A stretch of DNA of 64,000 bases, taken from assembly GCA_039817415.1 (NCBI GenBank), contig JBCBVV010000028.1, positions 24,013 to 88,012 of the forward strand, read 5' to 3'. Origin of the DNA: JALEFZ01 sp039817415. GTDB taxonomy: Bacteria; Bacteroidota; Bacteroidia; J057. Position numbers and translations under genes: made by a program. The notes under the pieces are model-generated. The model searched no databases and had not been told where the DNA came from. It saw nothing but the letters and a program-made list of their open reading frames with translations. This document shows, piece by piece, positions 25,768 through 35,733 of the stretch (its first letter is position 1; each line of letters opens with the position of its first letter).

Positions 25768-26760
25768 TTACATAGGTACAGTTCTCAAAATAAGGTCTAC
25801 ACAATCAGCAGAAGATACTTCTTCAGCCTCTGCTTCATAATTCAGAATGATTCGGTGGTTTAAGACATCCGGTGCAATCGCCTTTACATCCTCCGGTAAG
25901 ACATATGATCTTCCTGCTAGGAAGGCATGTACTTTGGAACCCAGGTTAAGGGCGAGGCTGGCACGGGGAGATGCCCCAAAGTCAATGTACTCATTCAAAC
26001 GTTCCATCCCATAGTCGCTAGGGTTACGGGTCGCCATAATGATGTCAACTATGTAATCTTCTAATTTATCACTCAACTGGATTTCATCAATCAACGATCT
26101 AATCTCCAGGATATCATCTAAGTTAAATACAGGTTTGACCTCGTAGGAAGCGGATGTTTTGGCCATGCGGCGCATGATCTCTTTTTCTTCTCCCTTAGTA
26201 GGATAACCAACGTACACCTTGAGCATAAAACGGTCAACCTGCGCCTCAGGTAAGGGGTAGGTCCCTTCTTGGTCAATAGGATTTTGAGTCGCCAATACCA
26301 AGAAAGGATCGGGCATCCCAAATGTATGATCACCAATGGTAATCTGTCTTTCTTGCATGGCCTCCAACAAGGCAGATTGAACCTTGGCAGGGGAACGGTT
26401 GATCTCATCTGCCAAAATAATACTGGCAAAGACTGGGCCTTGCTTGACCTCAAATTGACCTGTTCCTTGGTTATAGATCATGGTTCCCAGCACATCAGCA
26501 GGAAGTAGATCAGGTGTAAACTGTATCCTGTTAAAGCTAAGGTCTAGTGCCTGAGCCAGCGTACTAACCGTCAAAGTCTTGGCAAGACCTGGAACACCTT
26601 CTAACAGCACATGACCATTAGCGAACAAGCCAATCAGCAGACGATGGATCATCATTTCCTGACCCACGATTACTTTTTGTAGTTCTCTATAGAGGATCTC
26701 TACTTTTTTGATCTTGTACTGAAGTTCCTGGTCCAAGGCTGTGTTCGACGAATAGCTCAT
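25768..26760 (-). CDS. MoxR-family AAA+ ATPase
   Basis: 330 residues, the normal length. Walker A is G-V-P-G-L-A-K-T, Walker B is I-L-A-D-E-I-N-R, the sensor region is L-A-T-Q-N-P, and there is an arginine finger segment Q-V-D-R-F-M. MoxR proteins act as chaperones that mature partner proteins, usually encoded nearby as DUF58 and von Willebrand A domain proteins. Here no such partner is next to it; the following gene is the RelE-helicase. It is cytoplasmic. The start at 26760 is supported by the family N-terminus. Confidence 0.92.
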   Translation of the reverse strand: MSYSSNTALDQELQYKIKKVEILYRELQKVIVGQEMMIHRLLIGLFANGHVLLEGVPGLAKTLTVSTLAQALDLSFNRIQFTPDLLPADVLGTMIYNQGTGQFEVKQGPVFASIILADEINRSPAKVQSALLEAMQERQITIGDHTFGMPDPFLVLATQNPIDQEGTYPLPEAQVDRFMLKVYVGYPTKGEEKEIMRRMAKTSASYEVKPVFNLDDILEIRSLIDEIQLSDKLEDYIVDIIMATRNPSDYGMERLNEYIDFGASPRASLALNLGSKVHAFLAGRSYVLPEDVKAIAPDVLNHRIILNYEAEAEEVSSADCVDLILRTVPM

Positions 26761-27146
26761 AAATGCTAGGATATTCCAATTTTTCTAACTTCTCTAAAGT
26801 AAGGAAGTTTTAGTGAAAAAATAGCGGCATGAAAGAATTCTTGGAACAAAATACCGCATGATTGGTACTTTTTCGTTTTCGGTTTAACAATTGTTCAATA
26901 ATTGGTCATTACGTAATGAATGTCAGCTATTCAATTGTCTGTCTGTAAGCGAATTAAAGCAGCAGTATATAGGGCTAGATTTAGATTTGTAAAAGGCAGC
27001 AACAAACTGCCTTAGGTATTCATATGAAAAATGCCATACAATCCAACGCGAGGGACAAAAATCATATGAAAAGTCAACATATTCTTATATTTTAGCGATC
27101 GTTTTGAATCAAATACAGTTTTTCTGTTGATATAATTTTTTGTTTC
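26761..27146. promoter_or_regulatory. divergent intergenic region with two palindromes
   Basis: 386 bp between the divergent MoxR and small membrane protein genes; no credible open frame. It holds AACAATTGTT (26886-26895) and the perfect 14-bp palindrome TCATTACGTAATGA (26906-26919), 10 bp apart, which look like sites for dimeric regulators. It also holds a small stem at 26995-27013 (AAGGCAG/CTGCCTT). On the plus strand GATATAATTTTTTG just before 27147 may be the promoter core of the downstream gene. Confidence 0.4.
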
Positions 27147-27401
27147 ATGAATGTAAAGAATGCAATTGCAACTGGTCTGGTCGTTTTTGGGTTGATCCTT
27201 GCCATCACTGGTTTCAATAAGAAAGCTGGCGAGACCGTCGATTATGATTATGACGGCACTGAGCAGGTTCTTCGCAATTCCGAATCTCAGCATTTCAACT
27301 GGCGCGCCTTCTTGGGATTTGCTGTTTCCGGAATCGGATTCCTTCTATACGCTTTTCCTAGCCAAAAGGACATCGAAGCCCGTCGTTACGGACAAGCTTA
27401 G
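27147..27401 (+). CDS. small membrane protein, DUF3185-like
   Basis: 84 residues with two hydrophobic helices (about 6-22 and 51-69) separated by an acidic stretch containing Y-D-Y-D-G-T-E. It resembles the DUF3185 type of two-helix protein; function unknown. It is encoded alone and followed by a strong terminator. The N-terminal part should be in the inner membrane, with the acidic loop outside. Confidence 0.7.
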   Translation: MNVKNAIATGLVVFGLILAITGFNKKAGETVDYDYDGTEQVLRNSESQHFNWRAFLGFAVSGIGFLLYAFPSQKDIEARRYGQA

Positions 27402-27431
27402 GTTTCAGCTCAGACACACACAAAAGAAATG

Positions 27432-27456
27432 GCCTTCTCATAGAGAAGGCTTTTTT
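27432..27456 (+). terminator. intrinsic terminator
   Basis: GCCTTCTC and GAGAAGGC close around ATA and are followed by T6. It ends the small membrane protein gene. Confidence 0.92.
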
Positions 27457-27630
27457 ATTTTCTCTCGAACTTATTTTTTCCAGTTCGACCTTGAATCTTT
27501 TACGGAAGCTATGCAGGAGATAAGCTTGAGTCTTTCTGAGACTGAAAGGGAGAGAATATATTGCTGTATTTCACTCAGAGTCTAATATCCGAAAATCAAG
27601 TCAATTGATTCATTCACAATGAAACTAAAC

Positions 27631-30600
27631 TCATTTAGCACCAACACCTTCCGTCTCCTCTTGCTCCTCCTGAAGGACAAAGCGCTTTACCTCTCGAAGC
27701 AAGGTCAATACGCGCTTGATATTCTTCACATCCTCAAAAATGAGAGAAAGGTATTTCTCAGATTCTTTCATTCTCACCCTAGCTGAGAATATCTGTACAT
27801 ACTGAATGACTCTACCAAAAGCCTCGGACTGGAAAAAATGAGATTCTTTGTTGGAAACGAAATACAAACGAAGAATCTGGCCCTTCAGCACAACACGCTC
27901 CACCCCAATTCTCTTGGCTGTTTCCCTAACCCTTGTCGCATCAAATAAAGCCAATACGGGCGCAGGCATAGGACCAAAACGGTCAATCATCTCACGCTGA
28001 ATGTCTCTCAACTCCTCCTCTTTTTCCGCTCCTGCAATTCTCCTGTAGAATTTTAATCTTTCAGGAATACTAGGTACATACATTTCGGGTAAACGAAGCT
28101 CCAGGTCTAAGTCGATTTTGACATCCTCCACAATAATCTTCCTGCGTTCAGCGATTTCGTCTGCAAAGAGGTCAGAGAAGTGCTCCTCCTTCAATTCCTT
28201 TACCGCCTCATCAAGTATCCTGTGATACATGTCATAGCCAATTTCCGTAACAAACCCACTTTGCTCTGCCCCCAATAAGTCACCAGCTCCACGAATATCA
28301 AGGTCCCTCAAAGCAATATGAAAACCTGATCCCAAATCAGAAAACTCCTCCATGGCCTTCAGGCGTTTGCGCGCATCCTGAGTCAAGGAAATCTCGGGAG
28401 GAGCAATCAAATAGCAAAAGGCTTTTCTATTGGATCGACCTACCCTACCGCGCATCTGGTGTAGTTCGGCAAGTCCATATTTATTCGCCTCATTGATAAT
28501 AATGGTGTTGGCATTGGGGATATCCAAACCAGATTCGATGATGGTGGTTGCCACAAGGATATCATAGCCTCCTTCAATGAAGTTGATCATGACTTTCTCC
28601 AGATCGGGTCCTTTCATCTGACCATGTGCTATCTTTATTCTTGCATCTGGAACCAGCTTTTTGATGCCAGCAGCAACTTCTTCTATGTCTTTTACCCTAG
28701 GGTGAATGAAAAACACCTGTCCTCCTCTTTTCAATTCGTAGGAAATCGCATCTCGAACAACCGTTGGAGAAAAAGTTGAAACGACCGTTTCAATGGGTTG
28801 CCTATTAGGCGGAGGCGTCGTAATCACCGACAAATCACGAATACCTGCGAGAGAGAACTGCAAAGTTCGTGGAATAGGTGTCGCTGTGAGGGTAAGCGTA
28901 TCCACGTTGGTTTTCATGGTTTTCAGCTTATCCTTCACATTCACTCCAAAGCGCTGTTCTTCATCAATGATCAACAGCCCCAAATCTTTAAATTTGACGT
29001 CCTTAGAGACCAGCCTGTGTGTACCAACCAAAATATCGACCTTACCCTTGGCCGTATCCTCAAGTGTTTCTTTGACTTCTTTTGTGGTTTTGAATCGATT
29101 GATATAATCAACCGTCACTGGCATATCTCCTAATCTATTGCGAAAAGTTTTGAAGTGTTGAAGGGCCAAAATCGTAGTCGGAACCAGAATGGCAACCTGC
29201 TTACCATCCATAACAGCTTTAAAGGCTGCTCTAACGGCAATTTCTGTTTTCCCAAAACCTACATCTCCACAAACCAATCGATCCATTGGGTTGGGTTTTT
29301 CCATGTCTGCCTTTACCTCCTCAGTGGTCTTGGCCTGATCTGGTGTATCTTCATACATGAAGGAAGCCTCCAGTTCGCGATGCATATAGTTGTCAGGAGA
29401 GAAAGCAAAGCCGATCATAGCTTTTCTCTTGGCATACAGAGATACCAAGTTAAAGGCCGCCGCCTTGATCCGACTTTTGGTCTTAGCCTTGGCTTTGGAC
29501 CAGGTAGGTGAGCCCAATTTGCTCATCTTGGGAATAGCCCCATCCTTCCCTGTATACTTGGAGACCTTATGGAGACTGTTTACATTCACAAAAATGGCAT
29601 CGTCATTCTTGTACATGATCTTTACGGCCTCCTGTGTGTATTGGCCTACCTTGATGGTATGCAGCCCTGCAAACTTCCCAATGCCGTGACTTACATGGAC
29701 GACATAATCACCAGGCTTCAATTCTCGTAGTTCCTTCAGCGTAAGCGCTTGGGACCTTTCTTTATTGGTCTTGGATTTGTATCGGTGATACCTCTCAAAA
29801 ATTTGATGATCGGTATAACAAGCTAATGAGGTTTTGGCATCCAAAAAGCCTTGGTGGATATCTCCAATGACACCGGAAAATTTAACTTCCTGATCCACTT
29901 CTTCAAATATCTCTTCTAATCGCTTCAGCTGTTTTTCATTCTCAGAAAAGATCAAGTTTTGAATACCCTTGGATTGATTTTCCTTGAGGTGAGTAGCTAA
30001 AAGGTTGAATTTCTTCTGAAAAGCTGGCTGAGCTGAGCCTTTCCAGTCCAATACCTTATCCTGGACCTTGTAATAATTATTGTTGGTGAGTTCGACAACC
30101 GAGAATTGCTTCAGTTCCTTGCGATATTCATCTGGATGATAATAGAGATCAACAGGTTTCCGGGACAAGGCCGCTCCCCCACTGTCCTTAATGAGTTTTT
30201 CAAAGGAGTCCTCTGCCTTTTTGAACATACGCTCCAAGTCCGCCTCGACAAATTCTACATTCTGGGTAAAAATCAGCGTTTTTGGAGATATATAATCCAG
30301 AAAGGATACCTTTTCCTCCTTCAATAACGTTCGCTGAATATTTGGGATGATTGAGATTCGATTCACCTTGTCTTCTGACATCTGGCTAACAGGATCAAAC
30401 TGTCTGATGCTATCTATCTCGTCTCCAAAAAATTCAATTCTATAAGGATAATCGTGGGCGAAGGAATAGACATCCAAGATACCCCCTCTTACCGCAAATT
30501 GTCCAGGCTCATAGACATAGTCCTCTCTTTCAAAACCATACTCATCCAGAAGTTCGGTAATAAACTCCATTCCAAGATCTGTCCCTTGTTTAATCTCAAG

Positions 30601-31032
30601 GGTATTTTTGATCAGGGTCTTTTTATTGAGAACCTTTTCATTCAGCGCCTCTGCAAACGTTACGATGACTTGTCGGCCTGTTTTGGTGTGGTTCAGTTCA
30701 TTGAGAACCTCAGCTCGAAGTAGCACATTGGCGTTGTCTACCTCTTCAATTTGGTAAGGTCTTTTATAGGAGGCGGGAAAAAAGAATATTTCCTTCTTGG
30801 GCATCAAGGACTTGAGGTCATTGTGAATATACAGGGCCTCTTCCTTGTCATTTACCAAAACCACCACAGAACGCTGTGTCAGCCGATACATAGCAGCAAC
30901 CATCATAGCGGATTGACTTCCTGCAAGGCCCTTTACCTGAAATTTTTCACTCTCGGCCTGCTTGACTGAGCTGGCAAATTCCTTCAGATCCTCATGCTCT
31001 TGGTAACGGTGTAAAATGTCTTCTGTCCTCAA
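27631..31032 (-). CDS. mfd: transcription-repair coupling factor Mfd
   Basis: Mfd removes RNA polymerase stalled at DNA damage and brings in UvrA for repair. The 1133-residue length and domain order fit: UvrB-like N-terminal half, an RNA-polymerase-interacting domain (L-K-P-G-D-Y-V-V-H-V-S-H-G-I-G-K-F), then the SF2 translocase with Walker A G-D-V-G-F-G-K-T, D-E-E-Q-R-F-G box, and L-T-A-T-P-I-P-R-T-L. The helicase C-terminal part has I-E-S-G-L-D-I-P-N-A-N-T and Q-M-R-G-R-V-G-R. It ends with the C-terminal TRCF domain. Encoded as a single gene, with nothing odd seen. Confidence 0.97.
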   Translation of the reverse strand: MRTEDILHRYQEHEDLKEFASSVKQAESEKFQVKGLAGSQSAMMVAAMYRLTQRSVVVLVNDKEEALYIHNDLKSLMPKKEIFFFPASYKRPYQIEEVDNANVLLRAEVLNELNHTKTGRQVIVTFAEALNEKVLNKKTLIKNTLEIKQGTDLGMEFITELLDEYGFEREDYVYEPGQFAVRGGILDVYSFAHDYPYRIEFFGDEIDSIRQFDPVSQMSEDKVNRISIIPNIQRTLLKEEKVSFLDYISPKTLIFTQNVEFVEADLERMFKKAEDSFEKLIKDSGGAALSRKPVDLYYHPDEYRKELKQFSVVELTNNNYYKVQDKVLDWKGSAQPAFQKKFNLLATHLKENQSKGIQNLIFSENEKQLKRLEEIFEEVDQEVKFSGVIGDIHQGFLDAKTSLACYTDHQIFERYHRYKSKTNKERSQALTLKELRELKPGDYVVHVSHGIGKFAGLHTIKVGQYTQEAVKIMYKNDDAIFVNVNSLHKVSKYTGKDGAIPKMSKLGSPTWSKAKAKTKSRIKAAAFNLVSLYAKRKAMIGFAFSPDNYMHRELEASFMYEDTPDQAKTTEEVKADMEKPNPMDRLVCGDVGFGKTEIAVRAAFKAVMDGKQVAILVPTTILALQHFKTFRNRLGDMPVTVDYINRFKTTKEVKETLEDTAKGKVDILVGTHRLVSKDVKFKDLGLLIIDEEQRFGVNVKDKLKTMKTNVDTLTLTATPIPRTLQFSLAGIRDLSVITTPPPNRQPIETVVSTFSPTVVRDAISYELKRGGQVFFIHPRVKDIEEVAAGIKKLVPDARIKIAHGQMKGPDLEKVMINFIEGGYDILVATTIIESGLDIPNANTIIINEANKYGLAELHQMRGRVGRSNRKAFCYLIAPPEISLTQDARKRLKAMEEFSDLGSGFHIALRDLDIRGAGDLLGAEQSGFVTEIGYDMYHRILDEAVKELKEEHFSDLFADEIAERRKIIVEDVKIDLDLELRLPEMYVPSIPERLKFYRRIAGAEKEEELRDIQREMIDRFGPMPAPVLALFDATRVRETAKRIGVERVVLKGQILRLYFVSNKESHFFQSEAFGRVIQYVQIFSARVRMKESEKYLSLIFEDVKNIKRVLTLLREVKRFVLQEEQEETEGVGAK

Positions 31033-31380
31033 AATCTCTTAATCAGGTGGTTTTTAGCTGGCTAAAATTACAACAGTTTAACTGGATAAAACAATCGCTT
31101 GTTTGACCAAAATGTTTCTTAGGAAACTCCAATTGACATCTCATTTGACTTATGACGAGAACTTGCATTTTCCGTACAGCCTTATTCGACTTTCAATCGT
31201 CTGATTTATGAGAAATCTTAGCAAAGAGTTTGATGTTTGTCAATTTAAGGATTAAACAAAACCCTTATTTTTTATCTAAGACAATGAGAATCGTTTCGTG
31301 AGGAATTTTTTTTCCTCTCTTTGATAGGTAACTTTTCTCATTCGTGGTATTATAGTTATACGATCTTTCTACATACACCC
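31033..31380. promoter_or_regulatory. intergenic region between mfd and a small membrane protein gene
   Basis: 348 bp, A/T-rich. It holds the promoters of mfd (minus) and of the 31381 gene (plus). A sequence at 31280-31298, GACAATGAGAATCGTTTCG, resembles a Fur box at 13 of 19 positions against GATAATGATAATCATTATC. No repeat or RNA gene was seen. Confidence 0.35.
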
Positions 31381-31602
31381 ATGGACCAATTCCATCACCC
31401 AAGAAGAGGTTGGTTACCCCACTTTGTGGATGGGCTAAAATTATCTGTACTAGGTATATTCCTAATTGGATACTTAGCTTTGGTTTTCCAACCTAACACA
31501 CATCAAGAGGTAGATTTATCCAAGAGTGATAATCTTCTACATAAAGACAGTGTGATTCTTTCAAAAGGATCAATGAACAATAATCCTGATATGAAGGATT
31601 AA
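31381..31602 (+). CDS. small single-pass membrane protein
   Basis: I chose the ATG at 31381 (73 residues). The in-frame ATG at 31321 adds a Trp/Tyr-rich segment lying in the likely promoter zone. A polar, His/Arg-containing start is followed by one hydrophobic helix (about 18-37) and a polar tail of about 35 residues. The family is not recognised. It converges with yidC and shares a bidirectional terminator with it. Confidence 0.5.
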   Translation: MDQFHHPRRGWLPHFVDGLKLSVLGIFLIGYLALVFQPNTHQEVDLSKSDNLLHKDSVILSKGSMNNNPDMKD

Positions 31603-31604
31603 AA

Positions 31605-31630
31605 AAATAGGCCTCACATGAGGCCTATTT
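31605..31630 (+). terminator. bidirectional terminator between small membrane gene and yidC
   Basis: AAATAGGCCT and AGGCCTATTT form a 10-bp stem with loop CACATG, flanked by A-rich sequence on the left and T-rich on the right. It is suited to ending both convergent genes. Confidence 0.85.
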
Positions 31631-31653
31631 CTATTTTATTCAGATTACATCAA

Positions 31654-33594
31654 CTATCGTCTTCTGTTTGACCGTCCCTTTCCGGACTGCTTCTGTCTTT
31701 CCTTCATCATGGCTTCCTGTTTCTTTTGCTGATCTTCTACCCATCTTTCCAATCTAGATTTGGGCTTCCCTTTGCCACCCTTTCCTTTCTTTTTATTCTT
31801 CTTTTGATTCTCTCTCATTTCAGCTAATAACTTCTCATCGTTTACAAAAAGTTTCTTGATGAGTGTAGTCTGTGTGATTTGAAGAATATTGGAGGTTAGA
31901 TAGTACAAGCTCAAACCTGCTGCATAGCTATTTAAGAAAAACAGAAGGAAAACAGGCATGATGTAAGCCATGACTTTCATCTGGTTTCCAGCAGCACCAG
32001 CCGTAGGTTGCGATTGCTGAGAATAGAAGGTATAGATAAAGGTAGAAATCGCCATTAACACAGTAAAGAGAGACAGGTGATTTCCTAACAATGAACCAAT
32101 AATTGGAATATTCCCCTCCCAACTGATAAAGGAATCATAGGTAGACAAGTCATGTGCCCAAAGGAATGATTGCTGTCTTAGTTCTACCGACTGAGGGAAG
32201 AAGAAGAACAAAGCAATCAAGAAGGGATATGATAGCAGCATGGGAAGACATCCCCCAAACATGCTTACGCCCATCTCTCGATAGAGTCCCTGTTTGGCTG
32301 CCATCAGCTTTTGCTGGTCATCCTTATACTTCTCATCCAATGCCTTTACCTCATCTGTCTGGTTGATAACGCGCATCTTCGCCATGGAGACATAGGAGCG
32401 GAAAGACAGAGGCAAGACTAACAACCTGATCATGATGGCCAGGATGATGATGATGATACCGTAGTTGTCAATGTAGTTCTCAAGGAACTTGAATACATAG
32501 GTAGTTCCCTTATTTATCCAGCTGATAAAGGACCAACCCAAGTCCATCTCATCTTCAAAGTCCTCTCCATATGAAACCAAGCTGGTGTACTCATTAGGTC
32601 CCATGTATACCAGAAAGTTGTTTTCTATATCTGCTGACTTTCTGTCAAGCTCCAGAATCATTTTAGAATTCATGATTCTCGCTGGCTCGTAGGAATCCTT
32701 GGGTGTTTCCTGAGTCAAGGTAGCCGAACGAAGAGGTTTATCTGGAACTATGATGTGAGAGAAAAACTGGCTCTTGTAGGAAATCCACTCGATGAGCGAA
32801 GGAAGCTTTTCCTTGATGGTCTCATCTTTGGCCTCAAACTTCTCTACATCACCTCCCATTTTGTAAGCCAAAACCGTCTTCGCACGCATATTCTTGATAT
32901 CGTACTCGGTTTTAGGAAGGTTGGACTTCCAGTTCATCTCATAGAAGGTAACCTTACCCAGTCCTTCTTTCATGCCTTTCATTCGAACGGCATATTTGAA
33001 ATCGTAGGTATCTCCTGTAAAAGTATATAGTTGTTCGAGGTACTGCGTATCTGAGATCTTGGCCTTCATGCTCAGCTGAGCAGAATCCGTACCCGTAATT
33101 TCAATTGAAGTTTCAGATGGCTCAAAGTACAGATCCTGAGAGTTAAGTGCTCTGTTGTTGTAGGGGAACTGTAAATAAAAGTGATTTTGATCGTCTGGAG
33201 CTACAACAGGAAGCGGTAAAGAGTCGAAGGTTTTGAAATCATTCAAATAAGCAGATTGAATGTAGCCTCCTTTTTTGGAAATATTTAGGGTCAGTTTCTC
33301 GGTAATTACCTTGATCAGACCGTCTTCCCCTTCTGTAGCAGTCCAAAAGTCAGAGTATTTGTCTTTTAGCCTAGCGGTCCTTTGAGAATCTGTTTCAACA
33401 ATCTCTTCTTCCTCTGCAATCGCTTGTTCGACTGTTTCTGGCGATGATTGGCCATCAGTAAGAGAATCTGTTTGTTGAGTCTCTGGGGAATTATTGATTG
33501 GAGTTTGAGGGTCTTGGTTGGGACTGGAGAAATAAAAGAATCCAAACAACATGATCCCCATCAAAATCAACCCAATTGAAGTATTTCTATCCAT
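31654..33594 (-). CDS. yidC: membrane protein insertase YidC
   Basis: YidC inserts and folds inner-membrane proteins, alone or with SecYEG. The protein starts with a signal-anchor helix and a polar linker rich in Q, S, T and E. It then has the large periplasmic beta-sandwich domain (about 80-350) and the conserved membrane core with P-L-S-F-R-S-Y-V-S-M-A-K-M. A strongly basic C-terminal tail (K/R/G-rich) probably contacts the ribosome. The length of 646 is normal for Bacteroidota. It follows pyrG on the same strand, a common neighbourhood in this phylum, but a hairpin at 33761-33800 separates them. Confidence 0.96.
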   Translation of the reverse strand: MDRNTSIGLILMGIMLFGFFYFSSPNQDPQTPINNSPETQQTDSLTDGQSSPETVEQAIAEEEEIVETDSQRTARLKDKYSDFWTATEGEDGLIKVITEKLTLNISKKGGYIQSAYLNDFKTFDSLPLPVVAPDDQNHFYLQFPYNNRALNSQDLYFEPSETSIEITGTDSAQLSMKAKISDTQYLEQLYTFTGDTYDFKYAVRMKGMKEGLGKVTFYEMNWKSNLPKTEYDIKNMRAKTVLAYKMGGDVEKFEAKDETIKEKLPSLIEWISYKSQFFSHIIVPDKPLRSATLTQETPKDSYEPARIMNSKMILELDRKSADIENNFLVYMGPNEYTSLVSYGEDFEDEMDLGWSFISWINKGTTYVFKFLENYIDNYGIIIIILAIMIRLLVLPLSFRSYVSMAKMRVINQTDEVKALDEKYKDDQQKLMAAKQGLYREMGVSMFGGCLPMLLSYPFLIALFFFFPQSVELRQQSFLWAHDLSTYDSFISWEGNIPIIGSLLGNHLSLFTVLMAISTFIYTFYSQQSQPTAGAAGNQMKVMAYIMPVFLLFFLNSYAAGLSLYYLTSNILQITQTTLIKKLFVNDEKLLAEMRENQKKNKKKGKGGKGKPKSRLERWVEDQQKKQEAMMKERQKQSGKGRSNRRR

Positions 33595-33760
33595 TTTTAT
33601 TGCTTGTCAGTGCTGTATGAATCAAGGACGAATATTCAAAAGACATATTTTCTCAACCCCTGGTTTAAAAACAGCTCCCATTTTAAGGCTACAAATTTAC
33701 GGAAGAATTGTTGGAGAAAAAATATATATGAAATTAAATAGGCATGACCCTCTTTCTTAT

Positions 33761-33800
33761 AAAAAAGGGGATCGTTTAATGAGCAAACTATCCCCTTTTT
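33761..33800 (-). terminator. hairpin terminator downstream of pyrG
   Basis: AAAAGGGGAT and ATCCCCTTTT form the main stem, with an inner GTTT/AAAC pairing. A-rich flanks on the plus strand give a U tract on the minus transcript. It ends pyrG before the yidC promoter region (33595-33760). Confidence 0.8.
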
Positions 33801-33828
33801 ACTAGGCTAAATGGCCGTATATTTTCCT

Positions 33829-35469
33829 TTATTCTTCCTCTTCATTTTCCAATACGAGGTTCTTGTAGTTCAACGCTGCTCGAATCAAGGATTGGAACAA
33901 AGGATGAGGATTTTCTACCGTACTTCTGTATTCAGGGTGAAACTGTGTCGCTACGAAATAAGGATTATCAGGCAGTTCGACGATTTCAACAAGGTTTGTT
34001 GCTGGATTAATTCCGGTCATGCGCATGCCTGCGTTTTTGAAATCCTCCAAGTATTTGTTGTTGAACTCGTATCTATGCCTATGTCGCTCATGAATGGTTT
34101 CTTCCTTATAGGTATCCCTCACGATAGAGTTTTCAGCCAAACGGCATTCATAAGCACCAAGGCGCATGGTTCCCCCCATTTGCTTGACCTGCTTTTGTTC
34201 TTCCATCAAGCCAATGATAGGATATGGGGTTTCTGGATCGAATTCAACCGAATGAGCTTGAGCATATCCCAAAACATTCCTGGCAAATTCGACCATCGCA
34301 ATTTGCATTCCTAAGCAGATGCCCAAGAAAGGAATCTTGTTCTCTCTGGCATGCTTAACTGCATATATCTTCCCTTCAATTCCTCTTTCTCCAAAACCAG
34401 GAGCCACCAAAATACCATGGAGTCCTTTAAGGACACGATCGTGGTTTTCTGCTGTGATATCCTCTGAATGAATCCAGGAAATATTCACCTTGAGTTCCTC
34501 CTCGGATCCTGCAATTTTGAGAGATTCTGAAATCGACAAATAGGAGTCATGCAGCTCAACATATTTTCCTACTAAGCCAATATTGACCTCATCTAGCGGA
34601 TTTTTCAACCTGCTCACAAAGTCCTTCCAATAGGAAAGGTCAGGATCTGTTCCCTGTTCTAATCCAAGCCCTTTGAGGACCACCTTGTCCAAATTTTCCT
34701 TTTTCAGGAGGAAGGGTACCTCGTAGATGGATGGAGCGTTGAGATTTTCGATAACAGCTTCTAATCTCACGTTACAGAAACGAGCAACCTTAGCTCGAAC
34801 TTCAGGAGGAATACGAACCTCAGAACGGCAAACCAGAATGTCTGGCTGAATACCTGATTGCAACAAGGTTTTGACAGAATGCTGGGTAGGTTTGGTTTTC
34901 AATTCTCCTACTGCCGCCAAATAAGGAACTAGCGTCAAGTGAATCACCATAACATTTTCAGAACCATGGTCAAATCTGAACTGCCTCAATGCCTCGATAT
35001 AGGGCAAAGACTCAATGTCCCCTACGGTTCCTCCAATTTCTGTGATAACAATGTCAAAGTCCTTGTTCTTGTTGAGCAATTTGAATCGACGCTTGATCTC
35101 ATCAGTAATATGAGGAATCACCTGCACAGTCTTCCCTTCATATTCTCCCAGTCTCTCACGGTGAATAACCGTCTGGTAAATACGTCCGGTAGTTACATTG
35201 TTGGCCTGTGAGGTGGCGGCGTTCAAAAATCGCTCATAATGCCCAAGGTCAAGGTCAGTTTCCGCCCCATCGTTGGTGACGAAACACTCCCCGTGCTCAT
35301 AGGGATTCAGTGTCCCAGGATCAATGTTGATGTAGGGATCAAATTTTTGAATGGAAACAGTGTACCCCCTGAGCTGCAACAACTTAGCCAAGGAAGCCGC
35401 GAGGATACCTTTGCCTAGAGAGGAGGTAACACCGCCTGTAACGAATATATATTTTGGAATGCTTGTCAT
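33829..35469 (-). CDS. pyrG: CTP synthase
   Basis: Makes CTP from UTP using ATP and glutamine. The synthetase domain opens K-Y-I-F-V-T-G-G-V-T-S-S-L-G-K-G and contains D-P-Y-I-N-I-D-P-G-T-L-N-P and the E-H-G-E-C-F-V block. The C-terminal class I amidotransferase domain has the nucleophile in G-I-C-L-G-M-Q and the His-Glu of H-P-E-Y. The length of 546 is typical and all catalytic motifs are intact. A TACCTTTG box on the minus strand (35490-35497) lies just before the start. Confidence 0.97.
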   Translation of the reverse strand: MTSIPKYIFVTGGVTSSLGKGILAASLAKLLQLRGYTVSIQKFDPYINIDPGTLNPYEHGECFVTNDGAETDLDLGHYERFLNAATSQANNVTTGRIYQTVIHRERLGEYEGKTVQVIPHITDEIKRRFKLLNKNKDFDIVITEIGGTVGDIESLPYIEALRQFRFDHGSENVMVIHLTLVPYLAAVGELKTKPTQHSVKTLLQSGIQPDILVCRSEVRIPPEVRAKVARFCNVRLEAVIENLNAPSIYEVPFLLKKENLDKVVLKGLGLEQGTDPDLSYWKDFVSRLKNPLDEVNIGLVGKYVELHDSYLSISESLKIAGSEEELKVNISWIHSEDITAENHDRVLKGLHGILVAPGFGERGIEGKIYAVKHARENKIPFLGICLGMQIAMVEFARNVLGYAQAHSVEFDPETPYPIIGLMEEQKQVKQMGGTMRLGAYECRLAENSIVRDTYKEETIHERHRHRYEFNNKYLEDFKNAGMRMTGINPATNLVEIVELPDNPYFVATQFHPEYRSTVENPHPLFQSLIRAALNYKNLVLENEEEE

Positions 35470-35489
35470 GCGCTTTTAAAAAACTTGGG

Positions 35490-35497
35490 CAAAGGTA
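35490..35497 (-). promoter_or_regulatory. promoter -7 box of pyrG
   Basis: The minus strand reads TACCTTTG, matching TAnnTTTG, about 20 bp upstream of the pyrG start. The -33 element is weak (TTTC rather than TTTG). Confidence 0.5.
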
Positions 35498-35733
35498 AGG
35501 TCCTTTGATGAAAATGGGAAATTAAAGCATCAATCATTCATTTTTATAGAGAACTTACATACATCCTAACTTCCTTCTTCCGCTTCTTGAGAAACTCCTC
35601 ACCATATCTAGAACGCTTTTCGAGCAAAAGTCTTTGAAAGATAACAAATATTATATTTTCCAATTTTCAGATAATACAATTATTCGCAATAGCTGTTTAT
35701 TCGGGTAATCATTCTCTTGTCCGATTACAGCCT

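Noticed and set aside
28793..29511. Several plus-strand frames inside mfd
   Set aside because: Antisense shadows of a highly conserved gene.
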